Source of the DNA: Clostridia bacterium
Lineage (GTDB): Bacteria > Bacillota > Clostridia > UMGS1810
DNA: 64,000 nt
Direction: 5' to 3'
NCBI GenBank assembly: GCA_017481205.1
Contig: JAFUPN010000002.1
Coordinates: forward strand, 1 to 64,000
The notes under the pieces are model-generated. The model had not been told where the DNA came from. It ran no database searches and saw nothing but the letters and a program-made list of their open reading frames with translations. Position numbers and translations under genes: made by a program. Of this stretch, positions 62,338-64,000 are shown piece after piece. The first letter of the stretch is position 1, and each line of letters opens with the position of its first letter.

Positions 62338-63738
62338 TTATTCTACGGGATCAAAAGTAATACCGGGAACGAATTTGCAGAACTCCTCCAGTATATCCGA
62401 GTAGTCTCCGAATATCTCGCTCATATGGTGAATATAGGGACCTTCTATCATTTTGCGTTCAACCTTTGCCCAGTCCTTGAATTCAGCCCACATATATGTG
62501 CCGAAGGTAAGAGGACCGTCAGTTGTTTTGAATTTGCCTCCAAGGAGAGTATAGCTTCCCGCATCCCCCTGAAAACGTGCGATGGTATATTCGCCGTCCT
62601 TTGCCTTAAAGCTGGGCTTTGTATTAAAAAGCTTTGCCTTGACATTTTCGTCCTTTACCGAGTAGGGGAAGGGGCCGCAGTGCCACAGAAGCTCTGCGTT
62701 TTTGTTTTCGGGATGTCTTACGGTAAATTCGCCGAAGGTGGGAGCTGCTTTTCCGCGGGCGGCACACATAAGCAGTGCATTGGTGATTGCTCCGTGAACA
62801 TCGGATTCGCAGGTTACTATGTATCCCATATCGTAGAGTATGCTCATGGCGAGACACGGGTTTGCCCCAAAGGCAATGGGCATGGATGTCCAGCATTCGC
62901 TTGCCAGTACATCGGCACCGGTATCCTCGAATATTTCCTTGTACACGTGAACAAAGTTCATCATCTTTGCAAGGAGAGTGTCGTCAAGACCTGCAGTGTC
63001 ATATCTTTCCTTGAGCCATGCTACTTCCTTAGCAAGCTCATCCTGCTTTTCTTCAAAGCTTTTTTGGAATTTATCTTCAACAACCGACATATTTACATTG
63101 TTGAGGTTGATACCGAATTTTTCTGTAAGCTCAAGCTCGTTGTACATAACGCTCTTGAAGGGTGAAAGACGTGTGCCCACCATTGTAACCCGGAGATTTT
63201 TGAAATTTTTAATCATTGTCACAACGGACAAAAACTTTTTGAGTCCCCGGGAAAAAGCTTCGCTTTCAACAGGGCAGTTTTCTATGTATGAGAAGGGCAC
63301 CTTGTAGCGTCTCAGCTGCTTGCTTATGGCAAACAAACCGCACTGAGCGTCGGTATAGCGCTGACCGTTTTCCTCAAAGACCATATCCTGAGGCCCCCAG
63401 AGCAGCACAGGCAGACCCATCTTGCGGGCAATCTGACCGCATACCTCTTCGTTGCCGAAGTTGCAGTTGATAATGAATATTGCATCTGCTTGTTCTTTTC
63501 TGAGATATTCACACACGGTATCGCAGTCGGAATTTTTGTATACCACTCCAAGCTCATTGAGCCATTCAAGGTCACAAAATTCGGTTATGTCATCCTGAAA
63601 GTTATTTTTGATATAATCCACAACCTTATTTTTGCTTTCTACACCCTTTGCAGGTTCAAATATACCTTTTCGTGTAGAAAAATCAAATAAATCGCGTACA
63701 TCGGGCACAAGTCCTATTTTGATTTTGTAATTAAGCAT
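62338..63738 (-). CDS. L-fucose/L-arabinose isomerase family protein
   Basis: Predicted metal-dependent aldose-ketose isomerase (COG2407-like), 466 residues. Visible family features are the N-terminal Rossmann-like half (ADAIFIINCNFGNEEVCGQIARKMGLPVLLWGPQD in family terms, residues ~85-120), ASECWTSMP near 283, CESDVHGAITNALLM near 312, and a C-terminal GPYIHHMSEI. These supply the Glu, Asp and His expected as metal ligands. AGAGGTG precedes ATG 63738. First gene of the operon, expressed from 63790-63818. The aldose is unknown. Confidence 0.85.
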   Translation of the reverse strand: MLNYKIKIGLVPDVRDLFDFSTRKGIFEPAKGVESKNKVVDYIKNNFQDDITEFCDLEWLNELGVVYKNSDCDTVCEYLRKEQADAIFIINCNFGNEEVCGQIARKMGLPVLLWGPQDMVFEENGQRYTDAQCGLFAISKQLRRYKVPFSYIENCPVESEAFSRGLKKFLSVVTMIKNFKNLRVTMVGTRLSPFKSVMYNELELTEKFGINLNNVNMSVVEDKFQKSFEEKQDELAKEVAWLKERYDTAGLDDTLLAKMMNFVHVYKEIFEDTGADVLASECWTSMPIAFGANPCLAMSILYDMGYIVTCESDVHGAITNALLMCAARGKAAPTFGEFTVRHPENKNAELLWHCGPFPYSVKDENVKAKLFNTKPSFKAKDGEYTIARFQGDAGSYTLLGGKFKTTDGPLTFGTYMWAEFKDWAKVERKMIEGPYIHHMSEIFGDYSDILEEFCKFVPGITFDPVE

Positions 63739-63789
63739 AACAGCACCTCTTGAAAAATATTTTCATTTTTTAATTATAAATACAAGTTG

Positions 63790-63818
63790 ATTGTATCATA
63801 AAAAGAAAATAATTTCAA
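63790..63818 (-). promoter_or_regulatory. Promoter of the sugar-ETF operon
   Basis: Minus strand: TTGAAA (63818-63813), 17-bp spacer, TACAAT (63795-63790), 52 nt upstream of the isomerase start. Confidence 0.8.
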
Positions 63819-63845
63819 TAGTTTTTTGCATTTTTATTTGTGTAG

Positions 63846-63925
63846 CCGAAAAAGAATAATCCGAACCACGATTTTCAAATGTGGAATTTCGCTGTTTAAG
63901 GCGGGTTCGGATTATTCTCTTTCGG
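63846..63925. repeat. 22-bp inverted repeat upstream of the sugar operon
   Basis: Arms at 63846-63867 and 63904-63925 are inverted copies with one mismatch, each beginning CCGAAA and ending in CCGAACC, separated by 36 nt. It lies 28 nt upstream of the -35 box. A terminator of a gene beyond the window, an operator, or a small non-autonomous element are all possible. Confidence 0.6.
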
Positions 63926-63964
63926 TTATGATATTAAATTTTTCAATTTGAATTGTATATACAA

Positions 63965-64000
63965 AAAGGGGATGTAAAAAAAGATGCAGAATGAGCAAAC
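63965..64000 (+). repeat. Structured repeat element, copy 3 (left end only)
   Basis: AAAGGGGATGTAAAA (63965-63979), then AAAGATGCAGAATGAGCAAAC to the last base (in broken form: AGATGCAGAATG and AGCAAAC). This equals the left 35 nt of copy 1 with one extra A. The element continues past the window edge. Confidence 0.8.

Overview
The window looks like a chromosomal stretch from an anaerobic, fermentative Firmicute of class Clostridia, most likely an uncultured Oscillospirales/Ruminococcaceae-type gut bacterium. The grounds are moderate GC content, strong GGAGG ribosome binding sites, sigma-A type promoters with 17-bp spacers, the recA-recX-rimO-pgsA neighbourhood, a ClpE-type chaperone, a glycyl-radical pyruvate formate-lyase with its activase, an ETF-linked sugar operon, a glycine riboswitch, and the GC-rich intergenic repeats common in such genomes. 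No rRNA, CRISPR array or plasmid function was seen.

Layout. 1-4000: intergenic repeats, then an aromatic amino acid operon (aroQ, aroA, tyrA, DAHP synthase). 4000-9900, minus strand: asnA, a secreted copper-amine-oxidase-fold/lectin-like protein, a polysaccharide deacetylase, an AEC permease, prmC and yqhQ. 9990-16170, plus strand: a glycine riboswitch controlling an alanine/glycine:sodium symporter, an aldose epimerase, and a YtrA-type GntR regulator with its ABC exporter. 16185-29130, plus strand: a structured repeat element, clpE, a LysR regulator, cysteine desulfurase-thiI, recA-recX, rimO, pgsA, a ComEC-like hydrolase with its DUF3006 partner, a glycosyltransferase and an acidic SLH protein. 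29260-35970: a MATE exporter (minus) divergent from a four-gene peptide/nickel-type ABC importer (plus).

36111-48404 is the most accessory part. Two tRNA-Ser genes (UGA, GCU) are followed by a 12-kb island. The 3' end of tRNA-Ser(GCU) recurs at 42447, 43671 and 48391 and splits the island into three segments. Segment 1 (36350-42457) carries a serine recombinase operon with decayed antirestriction genes, an XRE repressor, a self-inhibited-type Fic protein and an AbiH-like fragment. Segment 2 (42458-43681) has only a second Fic gene, about 93% identical in protein to the first, and the same right end. Segment 3 (43682-48404) has a TetR regulator and a 1016-residue starch-active GH13 enzyme.

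48647-53700 holds an alpha/alpha-toroid-like protein, then pflB and pflA separated by two structured repeats. 53731-63738 is a nine-gene minus-strand operon combining a COG2407-type sugar isomerase, a GlcD-like flavin oxidase, an Fe-S protein, a class II aldolase, a PfkB kinase, IolB, a DUF4867 protein, an FGGY kinase and a single-chain fusion of the beta and alpha subunits of electron transfer flavoprotein. I infer an undescribed sugar or sugar-acid catabolic route whose oxidation step feeds electrons into an ETF.

The strongest candidate for something undescribed is a roughly 256-286 nt element with 15-bp terminal inverted repeats and a conserved three-stem core showing covarying pairs. It has full copies at 16185 and 52580, and a third begins at 63965 and runs off the window.
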